The notes: generated by a model from the letters alone, not told the origin. 64,000 nucleotides of DNA from Streptomyces broussonetiae (GCF_009796285.1 NZ_CP047020.1:8246001-8310000), one strand, 5' to 3'. Counted from the first letter of the stretch, positions 8,351 through 16,334 are shown. Numbers and translations are program-made.

Positions 8351-9732
8351 GCACGGAGTTCGACCTCGGCGCCACCCTCGCCGAGCGCGGAGCCGAACGC
8401 TACGAGCTGCACACGAAGTACCTCAACCCACAGCTCCCGCGGATGCTGCACACCATCGGCTTCGACAAGGTCTACGAGCGGGCCGAGGGCGCCCACTTCT
8501 GGGACGCGGAAGGCAACGACTACCTGGACATGCTCGCCGGCTTCGGCGTGATGGGCCTCGGCCGGCACCACCCGGTCGTCCGCAGGGCGCTGCACGACGT
8601 CCTCGACCTCGACCTCGCCGACCTCACCCGCTTCGACTGCCAGCCGCTGCCCGGCCTGCTCGCCGAGCGGCTGCTCGTGCACAGTCCGCACCTGGACCGG
8701 GTGTTCTTCGGCAACAGTGGCACCGAGGCCGTCGAGACGGCCCTGAAGTTCGCCCGCTACGCCACCGGAAAGCCCCGCGTCCTCTACTGCGACCACGCCT
8801 TCCACGGCCTGACCACGGGCTCCCTCTCCGTCAACGGGGAGGACGGTTTCCGCGACGGGTTCGCCCCGCTGCTGCCCGACACCGCCGTACCGCTCGGTGA
8901 TCTCGACGCCCTGGCACGGGAGTTGAGCAAGGGCGACGTGGCCGCCCTGATCGTGGAGCCGATCCAGGGCAAGGGCGTGCACGAGGCCCCGCCGGGTTAC
9001 CTGCGCGCCGCCCAGGACCTGCTGCACCGCCACAAGGCCCTGCTCATCGCCGACGAGGTGCAGACCGGCCTCGGCCGCACCGGCGACTTCTACGCCTACC
9101 AGTACGAGGACGGTGTCGAGCCGGACCTGGTGTGCGTGGCCAAGGCGCTCTCCGGGGGCTACGTCCCGGTCGGGGCGACCCTCGGCAAGGACTGGATCTT
9201 CAAGAAGGTCTACTCGTCCATGGACCGCGTGCTGGTCCACTCGGCGAGCTTCGGCTCCAACGCCCAGGCCATGGCGTGCGGCCTCGCCGTGCTGTCGGTC
9301 ATGGAGAACGAGCAGATCGTCGCCGGGGTGCGGACCACCGGCGAGCTGCTCAGGTCCCGGCTGGCCGCGCTGATCGAGAAGTACGAGCTGCTCGCCGACG
9401 TGCGCGGCCGTGGCCTGATGATCGGCATCGAGTTCGGCAAGCCGTCCTCGCTCAAGCTGCGCAGCCGCTGGACCGTGCTCCAGGCGGCCCGCAAGGGCCT
9501 GTTCGCGCAGATGGTCGTCGTACCGCTGCTGCAACGGCACCGGATCCTCACCCAGGTCTCCGGCGATCACCTGGAGGTGATCAAGCTGATCCCGCCGCTG
9601 GTGCTCGACACGGCGGACGTGGACCGGTTCGTGGACGCCTTCACCGCCGTGATGGACGACGCGCACAGCGGTGGCGGTCTGATGTGGGACTTCGGCAAGA
9701 CCCTGATCAAGCAGGCGGTGGCCAACCGCTGA
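8347..9732 (+). CDS. PLP-dependent class III aminotransferase of the hopanoid cluster (HpnO-like)
   Basis: A 461-residue fold-type I, class III aminotransferase. The DEVQTGLGRTG motif and the downstream CVAKALSGGYVPVG contain the Schiff-base lysine near residue 265; the PLP phosphate site GNSGTEAVETALK is near residue 122. In hopanoid clusters this family (HpnO and relatives) aminates the ribose-derived side chain to give aminobacteriohopanetriol, which fits its place after hpnG and hpnH. The ATG overlaps the dxs stop by 4 bases and has GAAGGA upstream, so it is translationally coupled. Other class III aminotransferase substrates cannot be excluded from sequence alone. Confidence 0.85.
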   Translation: MSTEFDLGATLAERGAERYELHTKYLNPQLPRMLHTIGFDKVYERAEGAHFWDAEGNDYLDMLAGFGVMGLGRHHPVVRRALHDVLDLDLADLTRFDCQPLPGLLAERLLVHSPHLDRVFFGNSGTEAVETALKFARYATGKPRVLYCDHAFHGLTTGSLSVNGEDGFRDGFAPLLPDTAVPLGDLDALARELSKGDVAALIVEPIQGKGVHEAPPGYLRAAQDLLHRHKALLIADEVQTGLGRTGDFYAYQYEDGVEPDLVCVAKALSGGYVPVGATLGKDWIFKKVYSSMDRVLVHSASFGSNAQAMACGLAVLSVMENEQIVAGVRTTGELLRSRLAALIEKYELLADVRGRGLMIGIEFGKPSSLKLRSRWTVLQAARKGLFAQMVVVPLLQRHRILTQVSGDHLEVIKLIPPLVLDTADVDRFVDAFTAVMDDAHSGGGLMWDFGKTLIKQAVANR

Positions 9733-10026
9733 CCGCCGTGCCCGGTACAGCACCACGAAGAGGAGGAAGAGGCCGACGAGCCCGACCGCGCCCAGCACGG
9801 TCCCCGTCACCGAGGTCCACAGCCGGCTGCACCTCCGGCCGGCGTAGTGGATCCCCATGGCGCCGAAGGTGACGGCGAGACCGGCTGCGAGCAGCGACCA
9901 GGGGAACACCAGGAAGGTCTGCGTGGGCCAGGCGCCCGCGGCGGCGACGGCTCCGAGGACGAGGGAGAGCGGGCCGAGGGCACCGGCGGGCGAGCCGGCC
10001 GAACGGGGTGTGTCCGATCCGGACAT
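9733..10026 (-). pseudogene. Small three-helix membrane protein with no stop codon of its own
   Basis: From ATG 10026 the minus strand encodes about 98 residues with three convincing membrane helices: a GPLSLVLGAVAAAGAW stretch, then TFLVFPWSLLAAGLAVTFGA, then SVTGTVLGAVGLVGLFLLFV. After LYRARR the frame meets no stop and runs antisense through the whole aminotransferase gene, which cannot be real. A switch of frame near 9745 would reach a TGA within about 15 codons. I read it as a gene that lost its 3' end or suffered a frameshift. The lower bound given here is only the edge of the neighbouring gene. A palindrome lies at its promoter side (10045-10058). Confidence 0.45.
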
Positions 10027-10044
10027 GATGCGGTCCCCCAGTTT

Positions 10045-10058
10045 TTGAACGTGTTCAA
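10045..10058. promoter_or_regulatory. Palindrome TTGAAC-GT-GTTCAA, operator candidate
   Basis: A perfect 6-bp-arm inverted repeat with a 2-bp centre lies 19 bases upstream of the minus-strand membrane protein start. Outside it are C-rich and G-rich runs (10035-10039 and 10065-10070) that extend the dyad loosely. Size and symmetry are of the type bound by TetR-like dimers. No matching regulator is adjacent. Confidence 0.4.
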
Positions 10059-10142
10059 GTCCTTGGGGGGCCTAGCAGCAGCCCGGCCGCAGGGCGCGGG
10101 AGATCCCCATGACGCGTGGCGTCACCGGGCCGCGCCAAGCTT

Positions 10143-10179
10143 TTGCCTCACAGGCAAGAAATTTGCCGCTTAGGCAAAT
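10143..10179. promoter_or_regulatory. Tandem inverted repeats TTGCCT-N3-AGGCAA and ATTTGCC-N5-GGCAAAT upstream of the XRE-cupin gene
   Basis: Two perfect dyads share the half-site TTGCC/GGCAA: 10143-10157 (6-bp arms, 3-bp spacer) and 10161-10179 (7-bp arms, 5-bp spacer). Their centres are 20 bases apart, two helical turns, on the same DNA face. The second ends 18 bases before the ATG of the regulator at 10198. The likely reading is an autoregulatory operator for that XRE-cupin protein, covering its promoter or start. Confidence 0.6.
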
Positions 10180-10197
10180 CTGGGGCTGAATGGAGGC

Positions 10198-10821
10198 ATG
10201 AACGCCTCAGACGCCGCGCCACCGGCGGAGCCGGGCGACGCACTTCCCGCGGTCGCGCCACAGCTGCGCGCACTGCGTCGGCGCGCCGGCCTCACCCTGG
10301 AGGCCGCGGCCCGCGCCGCCGGGCTCTCGCCCGCCCATCTGTCCAGGCTGGAGACCGGGCAGCGCCAGCCGTCACTGCCGATGCTGCTCGCCCTCGCGCG
10401 TATCTACGGTACGACGGTCTCCGACCTGCTCGGCGAGACGGTCGCCGACCGGGACGCGATCGTGCGGGCCGGCGACATGGAGCCGACCCGGGCGGGCGGC
10501 TGGACGTACTTCCAGGCCGGGGCGTCCGGCCGGGGCATGCAGGCCCTGCGCGTGCAGGCGCCGTACGGCGCCCAGGGCGACATCGTGCGCGTCCACCCCG
10601 GCGAGGAATGGCTCTACGTCCTCAAAGGCCGCCTGCGCCTGCGCCTCGGCGACACCGCGCACCTGCTCGCGCCCGGTGACAGCGCCCACTTCGACTCGCT
10701 CACCCCGCACCGGCTCGCCGCCGAGGACCACGACGGCGTCGAGCTGCTGTTCGTCCACACCCTGCTGCAGAGCCCCACGACCGCACTGTGCCTGGGGCCG
10801 TTGACCGGAGAGCTGCCATGA
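10198..10821 (+). CDS. XRE-family regulator with C-terminal cupin sensor domain
   Basis: A 207-residue regulator. Residues of about 20-75 form a lambda-repressor-like helix-turn-helix (LRALRRRAGLTLEAAARAAG followed by LSPAHLSRLETGQRQPS). Residues of about 100-195 form a cupin barrel (HPGEEWLYVLKGRLRLRLGD, then LAPGDSAHFDS). Such proteins usually sense a small metabolite through the cupin and often regulate neighbouring genes. A GGAGGCATG start is preceded by two matching palindromes. The stop overlaps the ATG of the next microprotein gene (ATGA). It lies directly after the hopanoid operon and could control it, but nothing shows that directly. Confidence 0.9.
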   Translation: MNASDAAPPAEPGDALPAVAPQLRALRRRAGLTLEAAARAAGLSPAHLSRLETGQRQPSLPMLLALARIYGTTVSDLLGETVADRDAIVRAGDMEPTRAGGWTYFQAGASGRGMQALRVQAPYGAQGDIVRVHPGEEWLYVLKGRLRLRLGDTAHLLAPGDSAHFDSLTPHRLAAEDHDGVELLFVHTLLQSPTTALCLGPLTGELP

Positions 10822-10940
10822 GCAACTACGAGACGAAATTCCCCCGTTCCCTGTGGATCCGCCTGATCATCTACATCGCCGTCGGCCACCTCCTGGCCGC
10901 CTTCCTCTACCTGCTGTTCGCGCTGGGCGGCAAGGGCTGA
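10818..10940 (+). CDS. 40-residue single-pass membrane microprotein (DUF6126-like)
   Basis: A 41-codon ORF (including stop) starts inside the stop of the XRE-cupin gene (ATGA overlap). The product begins MSNYETKFPRSLWIRLI and then has one hydrophobic helix of about 22 residues (YIAVGHLLAAFLYLLFAL) ending in GGKG. It is well codon-biased and translationally coupled, so I take it as real. I recall a family of similar small proteins in Streptomyces (DUF6126) that accompany XRE regulators. The function is unknown; a membrane anchor or partner for the regulator is possible. Confidence 0.8.
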   Translation: MSNYETKFPRSLWIRLIIYIAVGHLLAAFLYLLFALGGKG

Positions 10941-10959
10941 CCGGGCCGGGCGTGTGCGC

Positions 10960-11757
10960 TCAGTCCAGCAGGCGCTCGCGCAGGCGGTCCCGGTCGATGG
11001 GGGTGAGGCCGAGAGCCTGCTGCAGGTAGGGGTCGACACCGCCCCAGGTGTCCTCGATGCTCTCGAAGGCCGCCTCGAGGTACTCGGCGCGGGCGTCGAA
11101 GAGCGGGCTGAGCAGCTCCATCACCTCGGGCGTGTACGCACTGTCCGCGCTGCCGCTGCGGCGGACCTTGTAGCGGCGGTGCTTGGCGTTGGACTCCAGG
11201 TAGTCGGCGACGATCGCCTCGCGCTCCACGCCGAGGGCGAGGAGCGTCACGGCTATGGAGATGCCCGCGCGGTCCTTGCCGGCCGCGCAGTGCATCAGCG
11301 CGGGCACGCTGTCCTCGACGAGCGAGCGCAGCACCCGGGAGTGCTCGGCGGTGCGCTCCTTGACGATCGTCCGGTACGAGGCGACCATCCGGGCCGCCCC
11401 CTTGCCGTCGGCGAGGATCCCGCGCAGCTGGTCGAGGTCGCCGTCCCGGACCATCTTCCAGAACTCCGCGCCGTCCGCGGGGTCGCTCAGCGGCAGGTTC
11501 ATGTTCCGCACGCCGGGCAGCGCGACGTCCGGGCCCTCCAGCCGCTGGTCGGCCGCGTTACGGAAGTCGAAGATCGTGTGCAGACCCAGGGAGGCGAGGA
11601 AGGCGGCATCGTCCTCGGTGGCGTGCGCAAGGTGCCCGCTGCGGAACAGCACGCCGTGGCGCACCCGGCGCCCGTCCGTGGTCGGCAGTCCGCCGACGTC
11701 ACGGAAATTGCGCACACCGGCCAGCTCCGGCTCGGTCGACGGGACCTGCTGCGTCAC
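10960..11757 (-). CDS. Tyrosine-protein phosphatase (DUF-type, dual-specificity fold)
   Basis: A 265-residue protein with the CX5R phosphatase loop HCAAGKDRAG (Cys157, Arg163). The N-terminal NFRDVGGLPTTDGRRVRHGVLFRS block is typical of the bacterial tyrosine phosphatase family that includes MptpB-like enzymes. It hydrolyses phosphotyrosine or possibly phosphoinositides. The ATG at 11757 has a GGAG-rich ribosome site upstream on the minus strand. The group II intron lies immediately upstream in the same orientation, so it may interrupt this gene's leader or promoter. Confidence 0.9.
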   Translation of the reverse strand: MTQQVPSTEPELAGVRNFRDVGGLPTTDGRRVRHGVLFRSGHLAHATEDDAAFLASLGLHTIFDFRNAADQRLEGPDVALPGVRNMNLPLSDPADGAEFWKMVRDGDLDQLRGILADGKGAARMVASYRTIVKERTAEHSRVLRSLVEDSVPALMHCAAGKDRAGISIAVTLLALGVEREAIVADYLESNAKHRRYKVRRSGSADSAYTPEVMELLSPLFDARAEYLEAAFESIEDTWGGVDPYLQQALGLTPIDRDRLRERLLD

Positions 11758-11846
11758 GGGGGCTCCTCCCGGTCGGGGCCCGCCGTCGCGTCTCGGCGGC
11801 GGGCGCTCTGTCGACCATACGACATCGGTTTCCTCGGGGTTGAGTC

Positions 11847-11935
11847 GGCGCGGAGCGCGGTACTGGCGTCTCCACCAGCCCGTTTCTCCGCGCCGCTCGC
11901 CGAACCCGGCGTGCGACTCTCACCGCACCGGGCTC
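11847..11935 (-). ncRNA. Group II intron ribozyme core, domains V and VI
   Basis: Reverse-strand 11935-11902 folds as a 34-nt domain V hairpin beginning GAGCCCGG (with the AGC triad), a GCGGTGAGAGTCGC mid-part with a GAGA loop, and ending CCGGGTTC. Domain VI follows as a long hairpin closed by a perfect 9-bp stem GGCGCGGAG/CTCCGCGCC (11894-11886 with 11855-11847). These match the catalytic core expected just 3' of the intron ORF. Confidence 0.85.
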
Positions 11936-11953
11936 TCCACGGACGCTGCCGTT

Positions 11954-13420
11954 TCAGGCGTGGTTGAGGCGGTTCCAGGGGTTGGGGATCGTGTTGCCTC
12001 GGTAGCGGTAACGGGTGACCGCCACCGCTTGGATGTCGAACAACTCGACCCCGTCCGCCGACGGTCGTTTCCACCGTCCGGTGTGGTCGGTGAAGCGTCG
12101 ACGGACGTCCTTCTTCCTCCAGCGGTGCAGCACGATCCACCAGTTGATCACCCGGCGCCATACGAAGCGCTGGATGACCTTGAAGGTGACTTTCGCGACT
12201 GCGTGCTTGAAGTAGTTGGCCCAGCCGCGCATGATCTGGTTGAGCCTGATCAGCACGGTCCTGGGATCCCGCTGCGACGTTCTGTTCGTGAGGGCACGGA
12301 TCTTGTCCTTCAGCTGCCGGATGGGCCGGTCAGCGATAAAGGTGTAGACGTACCACTTGTCCGATCCGCGCTTGCGGCACCACTGGATGCGGAACCCAAG
12401 GAAGTCGAACCCGTCCGACATGTGCACCACCTGTGTCTTGCCCTCCGAGAGGCGAAGACCGAGCGGTCCCAGCACATCGGCGATTTCCCCGCGCAGCGCT
12501 TCGGTGTCGTCGCGGCTGCCGTCCACGAGGACGACGAAATCGTCCGCGTAGCGGACGATTCGCCAGTTCGGCAGACCCTTGCGACGACGCCTGGAGCGTC
12601 GGGATGCGGTGGACATCTCCGCGCCCGGCTCCCACGGCCCGGTCAGGTGCTCATCGAGCGCCGACAAGGCGATGTTCGCCAGGAGCGGGGAGAGGATGCC
12701 CCCCTGTGGGGTGCCGGTGAGGGAGTCCTCGCGGTGGCCGGTCTCGGTGAGGACGCCGGCCTTGAGGAACGCCTTGACCAGCAGCAGCACGCGCTTGTCC
12801 TTCACTCGCGCTCGCACCCGGTCCATCAGGGCCGTGTGGTCGATCGAGTCGAAGCACGCCTCGATGTCCGCGTCCAGGACCCAGCGGTAGCCGTGGGTGC
12901 CGTAGAAGTGGATCTCGGCGATCGCGTCGTGTGCCCGCCGCAGGGGTCGGAAACCGTAGGAGACCGGCTTGAACTCGGCCTCGAAGATCGGCTCCAACAC
13001 CAGCTTCAGGGCCGCCTGGACCACCCGGTCGGCGATGGTCGGGATGCCGAGCATGCGCACCTTCCCACTACCACCAGGCTTGGGGATCTTGCGTTCACGC
13101 ACCGGCAGTGGGCGGAATTCACCCGTCTTGAGTGCGCGCCGAAGGCCCTCCAGGAACCCGTAAGGGCCAATATCCCGCTCCACGTTGACGGCGGTAAGAC
13201 CGTCGACGCCTGGGGTATTTGCCCCCTTATTTCCCGCGACCCGTTCGAACGCCACAAGCAGCGTCGCCGGGTCGTACACGAGGTTGAACAGATCGTCGAA
13301 CCTGCGGCCGGGATCGGCCGCCGCCCAACGGTGAAGTTTGGCCTGCATCCCCGATACCCGCTGGTGAGACCCCATCAGAGCCCCGGGAGCACTGCTGTTC
13401 AGCAGCGCGTCTTTCGGCAT
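11954..13420 (-). CDS. ltrA: Group II intron reverse transcriptase/maturase (LtrA-like)
   Basis: A 488-residue intron-encoded protein. Reverse transcriptase blocks are seen in order: GANTPGVDG near 67, YGFRP near 155, DADIEACFDSIDH near 183, TPQGGILSPLLANI near 237, and the catalytic YADD at 291-294. The maturase (domain X) region follows with GWANYFKHAV. The C-terminus shows no zinc-finger/HNH cysteines, so it is of the endonuclease-lacking kind. I chose the ATG at 13420 because a GGAAGGAGG ribosome site precedes it; the frame is open to 13600, but that part is intron RNA. The protein assists splicing and mobility of its own intron. Confidence 0.95.
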   Translation of the reverse strand: MPKDALLNSSAPGALMGSHQRVSGMQAKLHRWAAADPGRRFDDLFNLVYDPATLLVAFERVAGNKGANTPGVDGLTAVNVERDIGPYGFLEGLRRALKTGEFRPLPVRERKIPKPGGSGKVRMLGIPTIADRVVQAALKLVLEPIFEAEFKPVSYGFRPLRRAHDAIAEIHFYGTHGYRWVLDADIEACFDSIDHTALMDRVRARVKDKRVLLLVKAFLKAGVLTETGHREDSLTGTPQGGILSPLLANIALSALDEHLTGPWEPGAEMSTASRRSRRRRKGLPNWRIVRYADDFVVLVDGSRDDTEALRGEIADVLGPLGLRLSEGKTQVVHMSDGFDFLGFRIQWCRKRGSDKWYVYTFIADRPIRQLKDKIRALTNRTSQRDPRTVLIRLNQIMRGWANYFKHAVAKVTFKVIQRFVWRRVINWWIVLHRWRKKDVRRRFTDHTGRWKRPSADGVELFDIQAVAVTRYRYRGNTIPNPWNRLNHA

Positions 13421-14017
13421 TGCAGCCTCCTTCCCTTCTCGAATCCGCTGCCGCCCTTCCCCATGTGCCGGGCTCTCCCCGGCTCGGAGTACTACGGCGG
13501 CTCCGCTCCGTCCTGGCCCGATCGGTCGACGGTGGACCCAGCCCCCCACCGCGCTGGGAGCACGGCGCGTAGGCGGGACCAGGGCGGTTCCCGTGTTCAC
13601 TCGTTGTTCGATCGACGGAGGAGGAGTCCGGCTCTACCCCCGCGGCATCGCCACGGCTACCCCGCAGCACTTCACCGTGGCCTCCCCGAGCACATTCCAG
13701 CGATACCCGAAGAGTTCCCTGCCCTCCTTGCTGGTCAGGGACGCACCGCACCCAGCCCACATCCGCCAGGTTGGAGCTGGTGTGGATTTAGGAGGCGTCA
13801 ACGCCGGTTCCTCGCGTACTCCTTTCCGTCTCGCTCGCCGGACCCGCGCCATCTGGCAGTACTGGCACGTCCCGACTTCGTCAGGGCTGCTTGCCGCCCT
13901 TCCCAGCACCTCCTGGGAGGAGCTGCCCTCAGCTTCTGCCGCCCTGCTGCGACAGGGCGACGGTGGTGGTCTTTCACCCCCACTCGAACAACAAGCGCCT
14001 CACGGCGCACCAAGGAG

Positions 14018-14026
14018 TTGTCCACA
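14018..14026 (+). promoter_or_regulatory. DnaA-box-like TTGTCCACA beside the intron 5' boundary
   Basis: TTGTCCACA is identical to the preferred Streptomyces DnaA box. It lies 8 bases outside the intron 5' end, in the 5' exon that the intron recognises. A single box is not evidence of an origin; it may be part of the intron's target sequence or of the promoter region of the alpha-galactosidase gene. Confidence 0.4.
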
Positions 14027-14103
14027 GGCATTGTCACCAGGGTTGAGGGGCTTGATGATGTTGGCACTTGAGCGGATCTGTTGACACCTGTGAGGTATCT
14101 GTG

Positions 14104-16176
14104 GTGGACATCGCCGAAGACGGTCGTACCTGGCTCCTCTCGGGGCCGGCCAGCAGCTATGCCCTGCATCTCACCGATGCGGACGAGCTGCTCCACCTCC
14201 ACTGGGGGCCACGGATCGCCATCGAGGACGCCGAGGCCCTCGCGCGGGACCCGCTGCCCGGCTACTGGCCCTTCGAGTCCCCGCTCGACGGCCGCGAGGA
14301 GTACCCCGTCGAGGGCGGCCCCCGTTTCGTCCGCCCCGCCCTGTCCGTGCGCACCGAGGAACGCCGTGGCACCGAGTGGCGTTTCGGCTCGTACGCGACG
14401 CAGGGCGACAACGAACTGCACCTGCGCTTCGACGACGACGGGATCACGATCACCCTGCACTACCGGATGCGCGGTGACGTCGTCGAGCGCTGGGTGACGG
14501 TGGAGAACGGCGGGCACGCGCGCGTGGAGCTGCTGCGGGCCGACGCGGCCACCTGGACCCTGCCCGACCGCGACGGCTGGCGGCTGTCCCAGCTGCACGG
14601 CCGCTGGGCCGCCGAGTCCCGGCTCACCACCGCCCCCCTCACCTACGGCGAGAAGGTCATCGGCAGCCGCCGCGGCCACACCGGCCACCAGCACCTGCCC
14701 TGGGTGGCCCTCGACACCGACGCCACGGAGGAACACGGCGAGGTCTACGGCTGCGCGCTCGGCTGGTCCGGCTCCTGGCGGATGGCGGTCGCGCAACTCC
14801 CGGACGCGCGCGTGCAGATCACGGGCGGTGCCGGCTACGACGACTCCGGCCTGCTGCTCCTGCAGCCGGGGGAGTCGTACACCACCCCCGTCTTCGCCGG
14901 TCTGTGGAGCGAGGGCGGCTTCGGCGGCGCGAGCCGCACCTGGCACGCGTACCAGCGCGCGTACGTCGTCCCGGACGCGGAGCGGGACCGGCCGGTGCTG
15001 TTCAACTCCTGGGAGGCGACGAACTTCGACATCTCCGAGGAGCAGCAGCTCGCGCTCGCCCGCCGGGCCGCCGGGATCGGTGTGGAGCTGTTCGTGGTGG
15101 ACGACGGCTGGTTCGGCGCCCGCACCAGCGACCGTGCCGGGCTCGGCGACTGGACGCCCAACCCCGACCGCTTCCCGCAGGGCCTGAAGTCGCTGGCCGA
15201 CCAGGTGCACGGCCTCGGCATGCAGTTCGGCATCTGGGTCGAACCGGAGATGGTCAACCCGGACAGCGAGCTGTACCGCGCGCACCCGGACTGGGTGCAG
15301 TACCAGCCGGGACGCAGGCGGACCGAACTGCGCAACCAGCTCGTGCTCAACCTCGCCCGCGAGGACGTCCAGCACTATCTGTGGGACCAGTTGGACACCC
15401 TCCTGTCCAGCGCCCCCATCGACTATGTGAAGTGGGACTTCAACCGCTGCTTCACCGACGCGGGCTGGCCGGGCGAGGCGTACCCGCAGCGGCTGTGGGT
15501 GGACCACGTCCGTGCCCTGTACGCCCTGCTGGACCGGTTGCGCGCGGCCCACCCCGGCGTCGCCTTCGAGTCCTGCTCGGGAGGCGGCGGCCGGATCGAC
15601 CTCGGGGTGCTGACCCGCACCGACCAGGTGTGGACCTCCGACAACACCGATCCGCTGGACCGGCTCGCCATCCAGCACGGATTCAGCCAGCTCCACCCCG
15701 CCCGGGTCATGGCCGCCTGGGTCACCGACAGCCCGAACACCCAGCTCAACGGGCGCGTCAGCCCGCTGCGGTTCCGGTTCGTCAGCGCCATGGCGGGCGT
15801 GCTGGGCATCGGCGGCGACCTCACCGAGTGGAGCGCCGAGGAACTGGCCGAGGCCCGGCGCTGGGTGGATCTGTACAAGGAGATCCGCCCGGTCGTCCAG
15901 CACGGCGAGTTGTACCGGCTGCGGCCTCCGGCCGGCGGCCTGAGCGCCGTGCAGTACCTCCGCGGTGCGGAGATCGTGGTCCTGGCCTGGCTCCAGGCGC
16001 AGAGCCACGGCGAGTCGGCGCCGGCGCTGCGACTGCGCGGACTCGACCCGGCGGCGTCGTATGAATGCCGCGAAACCGGCGAGGTGCACCGCGGGGCCGT
16101 CCTGCTGCACCACGGGCTGCGCACCGGCCTCAAGGGTGACCTGGACGCGACGGTTCTCCGGCTGCGGCGCATCTGA
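14104..16176 (+). CDS. Alpha-galactosidase, glycoside hydrolase family 36
   Basis: Hydrolyses terminal alpha-galactosides such as melibiose and raffinose. The 690-residue protein has the family layout: an N-terminal beta-supersandwich, a TIM barrel starting near NSWEATNFD (about 305), and a C-terminal beta domain. Catalytic residues are visible: nucleophile Asp445 in KWDFNRC, and the acid/base Asp513 in TSDNTDPLDR, with ESCSGGGGRID between them. There is no signal peptide, so it is cytoplasmic. The GTG at 14104 has TGAGG 8 bases upstream; GTG 14101 and TTG 14068 are alternatives. Its promoter region was invaded by the group II intron. No transporter or regulator is adjacent. Confidence 0.92.
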   Translation: MDIAEDGRTWLLSGPASSYALHLTDADELLHLHWGPRIAIEDAEALARDPLPGYWPFESPLDGREEYPVEGGPRFVRPALSVRTEERRGTEWRFGSYATQGDNELHLRFDDDGITITLHYRMRGDVVERWVTVENGGHARVELLRADAATWTLPDRDGWRLSQLHGRWAAESRLTTAPLTYGEKVIGSRRGHTGHQHLPWVALDTDATEEHGEVYGCALGWSGSWRMAVAQLPDARVQITGGAGYDDSGLLLLQPGESYTTPVFAGLWSEGGFGGASRTWHAYQRAYVVPDAERDRPVLFNSWEATNFDISEEQQLALARRAAGIGVELFVVDDGWFGARTSDRAGLGDWTPNPDRFPQGLKSLADQVHGLGMQFGIWVEPEMVNPDSELYRAHPDWVQYQPGRRRTELRNQLVLNLAREDVQHYLWDQLDTLLSSAPIDYVKWDFNRCFTDAGWPGEAYPQRLWVDHVRALYALLDRLRAAHPGVAFESCSGGGGRIDLGVLTRTDQVWTSDNTDPLDRLAIQHGFSQLHPARVMAAWVTDSPNTQLNGRVSPLRFRFVSAMAGVLGIGGDLTEWSAEELAEARRWVDLYKEIRPVVQHGELYRLRPPAGGLSAVQYLRGAEIVVLAWLQAQSHGESAPALRLRGLDPAASYECRETGEVHRGAVLLHHGLRTGLKGDLDATVLRLRRI

Positions 16177-16334
16177 TCCTTCTGCCGGAACACCCGCGGC
16201 GATCTCACGGTCAACGCGCCTGACGACCGGTCTATTCCTGGATGGCGAACTCTTTTGGAGTGGCTCATCTCACCGTTCGTCAACCCCTGCCTACGGTCGC
16301 GTAGGTCACATCCGAAGGTGAATCATGGTCCGAT

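Larger units (their letters stand above)
11840..14010 (-). mobile_element. Group II intron with intron-encoded reverse transcriptase, about 2.17 kb
   Basis: On the minus strand the element begins with the canonical GTGCGCC at 14010-14004. It encodes a maturase-type reverse transcriptase (11954-13420) and ends with clear domain V (11902-11935) and domain VI (11847-11894) hairpins. The exact 3' end is not certain and is given within a few bases. It sits in the divergent intergenic region between the tyrosine phosphatase and alpha-galactosidase genes. No interrupted reading frame is evident. The intron-encoded protein lacks a cysteine-bearing endonuclease domain at its C-terminus. Confidence 0.85.

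Noticed and set aside
7465..9732. Long minus-strand open frame through dxs and the aminotransferase
   Set aside because: It is antisense to two well-identified enzymes and is open only because of GC-rich codon bias; the real part is at most the membrane segment above 9733.
14018..14026. Replication origin or oriC fragment suggested by the DnaA box
   Set aside because: Only one box is present and there is no cluster, dnaA, dnaN or AT-rich unwinding region.
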